NCBI RefSeq assembly: GCF_008704205.1
Contig: NZ_VXLC01000015.1
Coordinates: 186,001-250,000 of the forward strand
DNA length: 64,000 nucleotides
Source of the DNA: Nocardia colli
Lineage (GTDB): Bacteria > Actinomycetota > Actinomycetes > Mycobacteriales > Mycobacteriaceae
Direction: 5' to 3'
The notes under the pieces are model-generated. The model was not told the origin of the DNA, did not search any database, and saw only the letters and a list, made by a program, of their open reading frames with translations. Below are positions 14,804 to 23,762 of the stretch, piece by piece. Each line of letters begins with the position of its first letter. Position 1 is the stretch's first letter. Made by a program: the position numbers and the translations under genes.

Positions 14804-16966
14804 ATGCGTCCCATGGTAGGGACTGTGCCCAGGGAAATGGTGGTTCGGCGGGGTGGGGCGGATGGGGTGGGGGCTGGGTTTCGGGGGGATGTTCAGGGGT
14901 TGCGGGCGGTTGCGGTGGTGGCGGTGGTGGTTTTTCATGCGGGGGTGTGGGGAGTGGGGGGTGGGTTTGTCGGGGTTGATGTTTTCTTTGTGATCTCGGG
15001 GTTTTTGATTACCGGGATGTTGTGGCGGGAGGTGTCGGTTACGGGGACGGTGGGGTTGGCTCGGTTCTATGGTGGGCGGGCTCGGCGGTTGTTGCCTGCG
15101 GCGGGGATTGTGCTGGTTGCTACCGCGGTGGGGGCTGCGGTGTGGTTGCCGCCGTTGCAGGCTCGGGCGGTGCTGGGGGATGGGATTGCCAGTGCGTTGT
15201 ATGCGGGGAATTATCGGCTTGCGTTGAATGGGACGGACTATCTGGCCGCGGATGCGCCGCCGTCGCCGTTTCAGCATTATTGGTCGTTGGGGGTGGAGGA
15301 GCAGTTCTATCTGTTGTGGCCTGCGGTGATCATCGGGGTCGCGTGGTGCGTGCGTCGTCGGCGCAGGGCGGATCCTTCGCCTGTTCCGTACTTGATTGTT
15401 CTCTCGGTTATTGCTGCGGCCTCGTTCGCGGTTTCGTTCATCTGGACGCGTACGTTGCCGCCTTGGGCATTCTTCGCCTTGCCGGCCCGGGCTTGGGAAT
15501 TGGCGCTCGGAGGTGTTGTCGCGCTGTCGGTTCCGGTGTGGCGGCGATTGCCGGAATCGCTGGCGACCGTCACCGGATGGTCGGGGTTGGCGTTGATTCT
15601 GTTCGCCTGTACCCGATTGGACGGGCGGACACCGTATCCCGGCACGGCGGCGTTGCTGCCGGTCCTCGGTGCGGTGCTGGTTATCGCGGCGGGCTGTGCC
15701 GCGACCCGTTGGGGAGTGGGGCGAGCGCTGTCGGCCGAGCCGTTGCAGGCGCTGGGCCGGCTGTCGTATTCCTGGTATCTCTGGCACTGGCCGGTGCTGT
15801 TGCTCGCGCCGCGGGTGATCGGGCACAGCCTCGATGCCGTCGGCGCGGTGGGCGCGGTCGTCACGGCGGGTGGTCTGGCGATGCTCACCCTGTGGTTCGT
15901 CGAGGACCCGGTTCGGTTCGCGGCACCGTTACGGCGTTCGGCCGCACTGAGTTTGGCGAGTGGCGGCGTGGTCACCTCGGTGGCCGTGGGTGTCGGGGTG
16001 GCGTTGCTCGTGTTCGTGCCCGCCCCGGTCGGTCATGGGGCGGCAGCGGAGGCGCTCACGGTGATGTCGGCGCCGGAGCCGGCGGTGACGGAGGCCGTCG
16101 ATCCGCACGATGCGGCGGTGCGGCAGCTGACCGCGCAGGTGCAGGCCGCCGTCGCGGCTTCGGCCGAACAGCATTCCGTCCCCTCGAATCTCTCCCCGGC
16201 TCTTGCCGACGCACCCGGCGACAAGGCTGCGGTATTCGGAAACGGTTGCGTGCGTTCGTGGCTCGATACCGGCCAGCCCGAATGCGTGGCGGGTGATCCG
16301 GATTCGACCAGCAGGGTGGCCCTGGTCGGCGATTCACACGCCGCGATGTGGAGCCCCGCATTCGAACAGGTTGCCGAGCAACGACATTGGCGACTGGAAA
16401 CGATGAGCAAGGTCACCTGCCCGCTGATGGAACTACCCATCACCAGCCCATACCTGGGCCGGGACTACGCCGAATGCGTACAGTGGCGCCACCAGGTCCT
16501 GTCCAGAATGCAAGCCGAGCGCCCACGCCTGATCGTGCTGAGCATGTCCCGCCGATACGGCGGCGACTTCGGTTTCACCACCTACGACCAGGCGTGGATA
16601 GACAGCCTGTCCCGCCTGACTACGCAGTTACGCGCAACCGGCGCGAATGTCCTTGTCCTCGGCCCGATTCCGGATCCGCACACCACCGCGCCGACCTGCC
16701 TGTCCGATCACCTGGACGACGCACTGGCCTGCTCACCATCCCGCCCGATCGCTGTCAACGACGCAGGCATAGCCGCCGAACGAGCCGCCGCAATGTCGGC
16801 CGGCGCGCAGTACGTCGATCTGACCGACCTGTTCTGCACGACGACTCGCTGCCCACTCATCGCCCGCAACAATCTCATCTACCGCGACGACAACCACCTG
16901 ACGGTCACCTACGCCAAAACCCTCACCCCGATCATCGCCGCACTCGCCGACCGCGCCCTTGGTTGA
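14804..16966 (+). CDS. OafA/YrhL-type membrane acyltransferase with SGNH domain
   Basis: About 720 residues. An N-terminal acyltransferase-3 domain (roughly residues 25-385, ten or more hydrophobic segments) begins with FRGDVQGLRAVAVV and contains GFVGVDVFFVISGFLIT and HYWSLGVEEQFYLLWP. A C-terminal extracytoplasmic SGNH hydrolase-like domain follows, with the serine in LVGDSHAAMW and the Asp/His pair in YRDDNHLT. Such two-domain proteins O-acetylate surface polysaccharides or lipids. ATG 14804 with a purine-rich site upstream is preferred to the TTG at 14771. The 5' half uses G/T-ending codons and G runs, unlike the C-rich 3' half. The gene ends 10 bases before the convergent UvrA-like gene and is taken as outside the PBD cluster. 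Confidence 0.88.
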   Translation: MRPMVGTVPREMVVRRGGADGVGAGFRGDVQGLRAVAVVAVVVFHAGVWGVGGGFVGVDVFFVISGFLITGMLWREVSVTGTVGLARFYGGRARRLLPAAGIVLVATAVGAAVWLPPLQARAVLGDGIASALYAGNYRLALNGTDYLAADAPPSPFQHYWSLGVEEQFYLLWPAVIIGVAWCVRRRRRADPSPVPYLIVLSVIAAASFAVSFIWTRTLPPWAFFALPARAWELALGGVVALSVPVWRRLPESLATVTGWSGLALILFACTRLDGRTPYPGTAALLPVLGAVLVIAAGCAATRWGVGRALSAEPLQALGRLSYSWYLWHWPVLLLAPRVIGHSLDAVGAVGAVVTAGGLAMLTLWFVEDPVRFAAPLRRSAALSLASGGVVTSVAVGVGVALLVFVPAPVGHGAAAEALTVMSAPEPAVTEAVDPHDAAVRQLTAQVQAAVAASAEQHSVPSNLSPALADAPGDKAAVFGNGCVRSWLDTGQPECVAGDPDSTSRVALVGDSHAAMWSPAFEQVAEQRHWRLETMSKVTCPLMELPITSPYLGRDYAECVQWRHQVLSRMQAERPRLIVLSMSRRYGGDFGFTTYDQAWIDSLSRLTTQLRATGANVLVLGPIPDPHTTAPTCLSDHLDDALACSPSRPIAVNDAGIAAERAAAMSAGAQYVDLTDLFCTTTRCPLIARNNLIYRDDNHLTVTYAKTLTPIIAALADRALG
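14848..14965 (+). other. Two G-quadruplex-like G-run clusters in coding strand
   Basis: The non-template strand has five or more runs of three to six G separated by 1-6 bases at 14848-14886, and a compact set (GGGGG, GGGG, GGGGGG, GGG with 1-3 base spacers) at 14941-14965. Both fit the usual G3+N1-7 quadruplex pattern. They lie at the start of the acyltransferase gene. Confidence 0.6.
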
Positions 16967-16976
16967 GCTAGAAAGT

Positions 16977-19268
16977 TCAGCGATCGGCTCGTTCGAGATC
17001 GGTGCGCAGGTACTGCGCGGTAACCGACTTCTTGTCGGCGGCAAGCTGTTTCGGCGTGCCTTCGAAGAGGATTCGTCCACCGTGCCGCCCCGCGTCGGGT
17101 CCGAGATCGATGACCCAGTCGGCGTGTTTGACGACCTCCAGATCGTGTTCGACCACGATGACAGTGTTTCCGTCATCGACCAGCCGATCGAACAAAACGA
17201 GCAAGCGGTCGACGTCGGACATGTGCAGCCCGGTAGTCGGCTCGTCGAAAACGAAGACCGTGCCGGTATCCTGCAGGCGGAGCGCGAGTTTCAGGCGCTG
17301 CCGCTCACCACCCGACAGGGTCGACAACGGTTGCCCGAGCGTCAGATAGGCCAAACCGACCTCGCTGAGCGTCGCGAGCTTCCCGGTCACCTTCTCTTCA
17401 GCGAAGTAGGACAGACTCTCTTCGACGGTGAGCGCGAGCACCTCGGCAATATTCTTGCCGCGCAACGTCTTCGCAAGCGCCTCGGGCCGATACCGACTGC
17501 CCTCGCACACCTCGCAGGTCACCGTGACCGGATCCATGTACGCGAGATCCGTCTCGATTACCCCGCGCCCCTTGCACGCTGGGCAAGCGCCGGTGGAGTT
17601 GAAGCTGAAAAGCCCCGGCTCGGCATCATTCGCCTTCGCGAACAAACTACGAACCGTGTCCATGATGTCCACGTAGGTCGCCGGCGTCGATCGAGAGGAG
17701 ATCCCGATACCCGACTGGTCCACCATCACCGCGTCCGGGTGCTGAGCCGCGAAAGTCCCTGAGATGAGCGAACTTTTACCGGAACCCGCCACACCGGTCA
17801 CCGCGGTGAGCACGCCGGTCGGAATGCTCACGGAGACGTCGTGCAGGTTGTTCAACGATGCCTTGCGGATATCCAGTGCGCCAGTCGATTTGCGCACCTG
17901 CTCCTTCAGGCCGGTTTGCTCACGCAACCTCCGCCCGGTGAGCGTGTTCGCCTTCAACAGCTGCCGATAAGTCCCTTCGAACACGATCTCGCCGCCGTGC
18001 GTACCCGCTTCGGGCCCCATGTCGACGATCCGATCGGCAACCGCCATGACATCCGGATTGTGTTCCACGACCAGCACCGTGTTGCCGTTGTCCCGCAACT
18101 CGGCGAGAAGTTCGTTGAGCCGGTGTACATCTCGCGGATGCAGCCCCACGCTCGGCTCGTCGAAGATGAAGGTGAGATCGCTCAAACTGCTGCCGAGGTG
18201 CCGGATCGTCTTCAACCGCTGGCCTTCACCGCCGGACAGCGTGGACGTCTCGCGACCGAGACTCAGGTACCCGAGCCCGATCGACTCCAGCCGGGTCAGC
18301 GCCGTAACCGCAGCCTCGACAACGGGTTTGGCGACCCGATCATCGATATGCCCCAATTCGACGATCAGTTCACTGACTTCCAGGGCCGCGTAGTCGGCGA
18401 TGTTCTTACCGTTGATCTTCGACGCGAGCGCGGCCTTGTTGAGCCGCCCGCCACCGCACACCTCACAGGTCCTGACCGTCACGACCTGCTCGACGTCCTT
18501 GCGTTCCTTCTCCTTCAGCGCATCGAGCCCGTTCTTGAGATAACGCCGATTGAACTTGGTGACCACGCCTTCGTACTCGTTGGAATGCGTCACGTCCTTG
18601 CCGGGGCGGCGAACCTTGAACCCCTCGCCGTACAGCAGCTTGTCCCATTCCTCGGCCGTGAACTTCGCCAGCGGCTTGTCCGGATCGAACAGCCCGGATT
18701 CCGCGTAGATCGTCCACGGGTAACCGCCGACCGCATACAGCGGCGACGTGATGGCCCCGTCGTTCAGCGACTTCTTCTTGTCGAGGAGCAAATCGAGGTC
18801 GAGTCGCGCGGTGCGGCCGAGACCCTCGCATTCGGTACACATACCCTGCGGAACGTTGAACGAGTACATGGACGATTCGCCCGCACTGGGCTTGCCGTGC
18901 CGCGAGAACAACACGCGCAGAATGGGATTGATCTCGGTCATGGTGCCGACGGTCGATCGGGAACTGCCGCCGATCTGCCGCTGATCGACCACGATGGCCG
19001 TCGACAGATGCGACATGCCTTCGGCGTGCGGCCGCTCGTACTTCGGCAGCCGGTTGCGAATGAACCAGGGGAAGGTCTCGTTGAGCTGCCGCTGCGACTC
19101 GACGGCGATCGTGCCGAACACCAGCGACGACTTACCGGAACCGGATACGCCCGTGAAGACGGTCAGCCGCCCTTTGGGGATCTCCAGCGACACGTTCTTC
19201 AGGTTGTTCTCGCGGACGCCTTGCAGCGTAATACTGTCGTTCGCTTGCCGACCGACTCGATCCGACAT
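16977..19268 (-). CDS. UvrA-like ABC ATPase, PBD self-resistance (DrrC type)
   Basis: About 763 residues, shorter than true UvrA (about 950). Two ABC modules are present, each with Walker A (GVSGSGKSSL near residue 38 and GVAGSGKSSL near 490), signature LSGGE and Walker B (FIFDEPSVGLH, FVFDEPTTGLH). Zinc-finger cysteine pairs occur in CTECEG, CEVCGG, CPACKG and CEVCEG. The UvrB-binding part of UvrA is missing, as in DrrC of daunorubicin producers. PBDs bond covalently to guanine N2 in the DNA minor groove, so a UvrA relative that finds or clears adducts is the expected self-protection. ATG 19268 is preferred to GTG 19274 because GAGGGG sits seven bases before it. A separate promoter and operator-like site precede it. 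Confidence 0.9.
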   Translation of the reverse strand: MSDRVGRQANDSITLQGVRENNLKNVSLEIPKGRLTVFTGVSGSGKSSLVFGTIAVESQRQLNETFPWFIRNRLPKYERPHAEGMSHLSTAIVVDQRQIGGSSRSTVGTMTEINPILRVLFSRHGKPSAGESSMYSFNVPQGMCTECEGLGRTARLDLDLLLDKKKSLNDGAITSPLYAVGGYPWTIYAESGLFDPDKPLAKFTAEEWDKLLYGEGFKVRRPGKDVTHSNEYEGVVTKFNRRYLKNGLDALKEKERKDVEQVVTVRTCEVCGGGRLNKAALASKINGKNIADYAALEVSELIVELGHIDDRVAKPVVEAAVTALTRLESIGLGYLSLGRETSTLSGGEGQRLKTIRHLGSSLSDLTFIFDEPSVGLHPRDVHRLNELLAELRDNGNTVLVVEHNPDVMAVADRIVDMGPEAGTHGGEIVFEGTYRQLLKANTLTGRRLREQTGLKEQVRKSTGALDIRKASLNNLHDVSVSIPTGVLTAVTGVAGSGKSSLISGTFAAQHPDAVMVDQSGIGISSRSTPATYVDIMDTVRSLFAKANDAEPGLFSFNSTGACPACKGRGVIETDLAYMDPVTVTCEVCEGSRYRPEALAKTLRGKNIAEVLALTVEESLSYFAEEKVTGKLATLSEVGLAYLTLGQPLSTLSGGERQRLKLALRLQDTGTVFVFDEPTTGLHMSDVDRLLVLFDRLVDDGNTVIVVEHDLEVVKHADWVIDLGPDAGRHGGRILFEGTPKQLAADKKSVTAQYLRTDLERADR

Positions 19269-19293
19269 ATCCACTCCCCTCAGCGTAACCCAG

Positions 19294-19318
19294 AACTAGT
19301 TTCCAAAAGGAAATTATA
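19294..19318 (-). promoter_or_regulatory. -10 box and candidate MarR operator before the UvrA-like gene
   Basis: Read on the minus strand, TATAAT (19318-19313) overlaps the stop codon of the amidotransferase gene. It runs directly into ATTTCC-TTTT-GGAAACTAGTT (19314-19294). The same ATTTCC-N4-GGAAACTAGTT occurs once more in the window, in the same orientation, before the VOC-protein gene (29990-30010). A repressor bound here would cover the start point. No convincing -35 was found. The layout implies that the resistance gene can be transcribed apart from the upstream biosynthetic operon. Confidence 0.65.
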
Positions 19319-21170
19319 CCAAGACGCTCACGTCGTAGGCGTCGATCCACTCGGCGAGGCGAATGGGCGTCTCGTTGTACAGCCCGCGCTCCTGCATCGA
19401 TGAGGCGCTGGCCACCGGTGCGTTGAGATGCTTATCGATCGCGTCGAGATCGAACAACGGCAACGCCGGCGAACTGGGCTCCGCGACAATCTTTCCGAGT
19501 ATCTGCTTGATCGCCCGGTCATACCCGGAATCCTGGGTGGACGGATACGGCGCCTTACGGCGTTGCACAATCGATTCGGGCAGCAGATCCGCGGTGGCAG
19601 CGCGCAACAGGCTTTTCTCCCGCCCGTCGAAGGTTTTGATCGACCAGGGCACGTTGAACACATACTCGGCCAGCCGATGATCGCAGAACGGCACCCGAAC
19701 CTCGATCCCGCTGGCCATACTCAACCGGTCCTTGCGGTCCAGCATCACCGGCAGCCACCGCGTGAGATTCAGATAGCTCGCGATCCGCATTCGCCGGTCG
19801 TGCCCGGTTTCGCCGGCCAGGTGCGGAACCTCCTGGAGCGCCGTCCGGTACTGATCGGCGATGTATTCCGGAAGGTTCAACGCCGCCGTCAGATCGGGAT
19901 TCAGGAACGCCGTCGACTGTTCGGTGATCGATCGCTCGCCGAGCGCGTGCCACGGAAAAGTGTCGGCCTGCACGGCCTTCTCGTCGTGGAACCACAGGTA
20001 CCCGCCGAAGACCTCATCCGCGGATTCGCCGGAAAGAGCGACCGTCGATTGCTGCCGCACCGCGCGGAACAGCAGATAGAGCGACGGCCCGAGATCGCCG
20101 TCACCGAAGGGCAGATCCCACGCCCGGGACACCGCCGACCGGATGCTCGGCGAAACCAGATCCGCGTTGTTCAACAGGATGGTCTGGTGATCGGTCCCGG
20201 CGTGCCGCACCAATTCCTGCGCGAACGGTTGATCCGGCGCCTCCCGCAACGGCTCGGGCGCGAAGTTCTCCACCTGCCCTTCGAAATCCACCGAGAAGCT
20301 CCGGATGCGCTGACCGCCTTCGAGCCTGCGCTGCGCGAGAGCCGTCAACGCGCTGGAATCCAATCCGCCGGACAACAGCGTGCACAGCGGAACATCGGCC
20401 ACCAATTGCCGGGCCACGATGTCTTCCAACAACTCTCGGACTTTACCGACGCTCGTGGGAATATCGTCGGTGTGCGGCCGGGACTCCAGTTCCCAATATT
20501 TCTCCTCGGTCCGTCGACCCTGGCGAACCCGAAGAACATGCCCGGGACGCACCTCGTACATGCCGTGTAACGGCGTCTGCCCGGGAACCCGGACAAACGA
20601 CAGCACATCGCGCAGCCCGTCGAGCGTGAGCACCGCCCGGCTCGCCGGATGAGCGAGAATCGCCTTCGGCTCGGACCCGAACAGCACACCGTCGGCGCTC
20701 GGATAGTAGAACAACGGCTTGACGCCCAGCCGATCCCGATATAGCAGCAATTCCTCGACGCGACTGTCCCAGATCGCGAACGCGAACATCCCGTTCAGCC
20801 GTCCCACGAATTCCGCGCCCCACTCCAGGTAAGCCCGCAGCACGACCTCGGTGTCACTCCTGGTCGAAAAGCGATGCCCCTTGGCCGTGAGCTCATCCCG
20901 CAGCTCGGTGAAGTTGTATACCTCACCGCTGTAACTGATCGCCGCCAGCGGCGTGCCGTCGGGCAATGTCTCCGGCGTCACCATGGGCTGTTTGCCGCCC
21001 TCGAGGTCGATCACCGAAAGCCGCCGATGCCCTAGGGCGCAATGCGGATGAAACCACATTCCCTCGGCATCGGGTCCACGGAAAGCCATGGTGTCCACCA
21101 TTTCCTGGAGAACCCGGCGCTCGGCAGTGAGATCACGATCGAAATCTACCCAACCGACGATTCCACACAT
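19314..21170 (-). CDS. Glutamine-dependent amidotransferase (asparagine synthetase B family)
   Basis: A 618-residue, two-domain enzyme. The N-terminal class II glutaminase domain starts MCGIVGWVDFD, giving Cys2 as the nucleophile, with RGPDAEG and YSGEVYN. The C-terminal synthetase domain has the ATP pyrophosphatase loop LLSGGLDSSAL near residue 270 and ALSGESADEVFGGY. It forms an amide from an acyl-adenylate and glutamine-derived ammonia. In a PBD cluster with P450, alcohol and aldehyde dehydrogenases it fits amidation of the oxidised proline side chain to the carboxamide of anthramycin. It is co-directional with the aldehyde dehydrogenase gene (26-bp gap). Alternative: a housekeeping asparagine synthetase, unlikely in this position. 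Confidence 0.88.
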   Translation of the reverse strand: MCGIVGWVDFDRDLTAERRVLQEMVDTMAFRGPDAEGMWFHPHCALGHRRLSVIDLEGGKQPMVTPETLPDGTPLAAISYSGEVYNFTELRDELTAKGHRFSTRSDTEVVLRAYLEWGAEFVGRLNGMFAFAIWDSRVEELLLYRDRLGVKPLFYYPSADGVLFGSEPKAILAHPASRAVLTLDGLRDVLSFVRVPGQTPLHGMYEVRPGHVLRVRQGRRTEEKYWELESRPHTDDIPTSVGKVRELLEDIVARQLVADVPLCTLLSGGLDSSALTALAQRRLEGGQRIRSFSVDFEGQVENFAPEPLREAPDQPFAQELVRHAGTDHQTILLNNADLVSPSIRSAVSRAWDLPFGDGDLGPSLYLLFRAVRQQSTVALSGESADEVFGGYLWFHDEKAVQADTFPWHALGERSITEQSTAFLNPDLTAALNLPEYIADQYRTALQEVPHLAGETGHDRRMRIASYLNLTRWLPVMLDRKDRLSMASGIEVRVPFCDHRLAEYVFNVPWSIKTFDGREKSLLRAATADLLPESIVQRRKAPYPSTQDSGYDRAIKQILGKIVAEPSSPALPLFDLDAIDKHLNAPVASASSMQERGLYNETPIRLAEWIDAYDVSVLV

Positions 21171-21196
21171 CGTCTTATCCTTTCGCTATCGTCGTC

Positions 21197-22678
21197 TCAC
21201 GCGAGCGTCGCCCACACGGTCTTCGGTTCCAGGTATGCGTCGAGCCCGGCCCGGCCCATTTCCCGGCCCACACCGGACGCCTTCACCCCGCCGAACGGGG
21301 CGGCCGGGTCACCGGGCGCCCAGGTGTTGAGGTAGACCGAGCCGGCTTGCAGGCGTGCCGCGAGAGTGTGTGCGTCGCTGAGGTTTTGCGTCCAGACACC
21401 GGCCGCGAGACCGTAGTCGGTGTCGTTGGCAAGGCGTACGGCCGCATCGATGCTGTCGAACGGAGCCGCCACCAGCACCGGTCCGAAGATCTCCTCCCGG
21501 CAGATCCGCATGTCCGGCGCGACATCGGTGAAAAGCGTCGGCCGAATGAAGAATCCGCCATCGGGGGAGGACGTGGGAATGTCTCCCGACGTCAGCGTCG
21601 CACCGGCGGCAACCCCGTCCTCGATGTAGCCACGAACCCGCCGATACTGCTCCGCCGACACCACCGGCCCGCATTCGGTCGCCGGATCCAGCGCAGGCCC
21701 GACCTGCGCACTCTTCGCCCGCGCCGACAATCCCTCGATCACCTCGTCGAACACGCTCTCGTGCACGAACAACCGAGACGCGGCATTGCAGGCCTGACCG
21801 GTATTGAAGAAGATCCCGTTGTAGCTCCCGGCAATCGCGGCGTCGAGGTCGGCATCCGGGAGAATGATGTTCGGGCTCTTCCCGCCGAGCTCCAACGTCA
21901 CCCGCTTGAGCTGTGCCCCCGCCTTCGCGCCGATCTCCCGCCCCACCGAGGTGGACCCGGTGAACACGATCTTGTCGACACCGGGGTGATCCACCAGCGC
22001 CGCACCGGTCTCCCCGTCCCCGGTCAGCACATTGACCGTGCCCGCCGGAAAACCGGCCTCCTCGATCAACTCGGCAAACCGCAACGCGGTCAACGGCGTC
22101 TGCTCGGCCGGCTTGAGCACCACCGTGCACCCGGCCGCCAGCGCCGCCCCGACCTTCCACGCCGTCATCAACAGCGAGAAGTTCCACGGAATGATCTGAG
22201 CGCACACCCCGACCGGTTCTTTCCTGGTGTAGCACAACGTATTCGGCACCGCGACGGGTATCGTCTCGCCCTCGATCCGGGCCGGCCAGCCACTGAAGTA
22301 GCGGAATTGTGCTGCCGCGGCAGGCACGTCGAGCGCGCGGGTAATGGTGATCGGCTTGCCCGCATCGAGCGCTTCGAGCTCGGCCAGTTCCTCGCCGTTG
22401 CTCTCGATGAGGTCCGCCAGCCGCGCGATGAGCTGCCCGCGATCGGCGGCGGACAGCCGGCTCCACGGGCCGTCGAGCGCGGCCCGGGCGGCGGTGACCG
22501 CGGCCGCGACGTCCTCGGCTCCCGCGTGGGCGATCTCCGAAATGTGCCCGCCGGTAGACGGATCGACGGTACTGAACGTCCGGCCACTCGCCGCGGCGGC
22601 GAATTCGCCGCCGATGTACAGCAGGTGCGGCCGGGACAGGAACTTGCGGGCGGCAACGCCCACGGTGCTGATCTCCAC
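21197..22678 (-). CDS. NAD(P)-dependent aldehyde dehydrogenase, side-chain oxidation
   Basis: A 493-residue ALDH superfamily member. Visible features are IIPWNFSLLM, the cofactor region KPAEQTPLTAL, FTGSTSVGREI, the catalytic Glu in LELGGKSPNI and the catalytic Cys in FFNTGQACNAASR. Length and motifs are full. In the cluster it would oxidise an aldehyde on the hydropyrrole side chain to the carboxylate used by the amidotransferase downstream. GTG 22678 has a strong GGAGG. It lies 17 bases after the alcohol dehydrogenase gene in one transcript. Confidence 0.88.
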   Translation of the reverse strand: MEISTVGVAARKFLSRPHLLYIGGEFAAAASGRTFSTVDPSTGGHISEIAHAGAEDVAAAVTAARAALDGPWSRLSAADRGQLIARLADLIESNGEELAELEALDAGKPITITRALDVPAAAAQFRYFSGWPARIEGETIPVAVPNTLCYTRKEPVGVCAQIIPWNFSLLMTAWKVGAALAAGCTVVLKPAEQTPLTALRFAELIEEAGFPAGTVNVLTGDGETGAALVDHPGVDKIVFTGSTSVGREIGAKAGAQLKRVTLELGGKSPNIILPDADLDAAIAGSYNGIFFNTGQACNAASRLFVHESVFDEVIEGLSARAKSAQVGPALDPATECGPVVSAEQYRRVRGYIEDGVAAGATLTSGDIPTSSPDGGFFIRPTLFTDVAPDMRICREEIFGPVLVAAPFDSIDAAVRLANDTDYGLAAGVWTQNLSDAHTLAARLQAGSVYLNTWAPGDPAAPFGGVKASGVGREMGRAGLDAYLEPKTVWATLA

Positions 22679-22695
22679 GAGTCCTCCGGTCCGCG

Positions 22696-23751
22696 TCAGA
22701 AGCGGTCGATGACGGTGATGCCGTTGGTGGTGAAATCGCTCATCGCGGAAAGGACTTCCCCGGCACGGTCGAGTGAAACGGTGCGCTGCACCAGCGTCTG
22801 CGGCGTGAGCCGACCAGACGTGACCAGCGAGAGCAACTCCGGATAGCTGGAGTGCGGATTGCCGTGCGAGCCAACGACGGTCAACTCACCGATGGTGATG
22901 AGATCCATCGGCAGCGCGATCTCGCCGGAATCCGCCGCACTGGTCAGCCCGACCTGTACGTGCCGACCGCGTTTACGCAGCGAGCGGACGGAATTCAACA
23001 CCGTCGCACTGGTGCCGAGCGCATCGATCGAGACATGCGCACCGCCGCCGGTGACCTCCTGGACCACCGCCGGCACATCCTGCTCGACACTCGCATCGAC
23101 GGTGTGCACCGCGCCCTGCTCCTTGGCCAGCGCGAGCTTGCCCGCATCGATATCTACCGCGACCACGGAAGTTCCTGCGGCACTGGCGATCTGCACAGCA
23201 GCCAGCCCGACCCCGCCGACCCCGTGAATGGCAACCCATTCGCCGGGACGAACCTGCCCCTGCCCGGTGACCGCATGGAACGCGGTCATGAATCGACACC
23301 CGATCGCGCTGGCCGCCACCGGCGAGAGCTCGTCCGGCACCCGCACACAGTTGAAGTCGGCATTGGTGATCTGAACGTACTCGGCATACCCACCGTCACA
23401 CCAGAATCCGAGCACCTGCATGTTGTCGCACACGTTCGCGTGCCCCGACCGGCAGAACGCGCACGTCCCGCACGCCAGGTGGAACGGTGTGGTGACCCGG
23501 TCGCCGATCCGCACAGTACGCACCTCGGGACCGACAGCGGTTACGGTGCCGACGATCTCGTGCCCCAGCGTGCGCGGCAACGCGACCTGTCCGCCCATCC
23601 ACCCCCAATCACCCATCCACGCATGCCAGTCGCTGCGGCAGATGCCGGTGGCGAGCACCTCGAGCACGACGCCGTCGGGTCCCGGTGCGGGATCGGGGAT
23701 TTCGCGCAACTCCAGCGGAGCGCCGTACTCGACAATCTGTGCCGCTCTCAT
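22696..23751 (-). CDS. Zinc-dependent alcohol dehydrogenase (MDR family)
   Basis: A 351-residue medium-chain dehydrogenase. Catalytic zinc residues are Cys in TGICRSDWHAW and His in LGHEIVG. The structural zinc cluster is CGTCAFCRSGHANVC, and the NAD loop is GVGGVGLAAV. In this setting it would oxidise the primary alcohol, formed by P450 hydroxylation of the terminal side-chain methyl, to an aldehyde. The P450 gene ends 11 bases upstream of the start and the ALDH gene follows, so gene order matches the proposed sequence of reactions. Confidence 0.88.
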   Translation of the reverse strand: MRAAQIVEYGAPLELREIPDPAPGPDGVVLEVLATGICRSDWHAWMGDWGWMGGQVALPRTLGHEIVGTVTAVGPEVRTVRIGDRVTTPFHLACGTCAFCRSGHANVCDNMQVLGFWCDGGYAEYVQITNADFNCVRVPDELSPVAASAIGCRFMTAFHAVTGQGQVRPGEWVAIHGVGGVGLAAVQIASAAGTSVVAVDIDAGKLALAKEQGAVHTVDASVEQDVPAVVQEVTGGGAHVSIDALGTSATVLNSVRSLRKRGRHVQVGLTSAADSGEIALPMDLITIGELTVVGSHGNPHSSYPELLSLVTSGRLTPQTLVQRTVSLDRAGEVLSAMSDFTTNGITVIDRF

Positions 23752-23762
23752 GGCGGCTCCTC

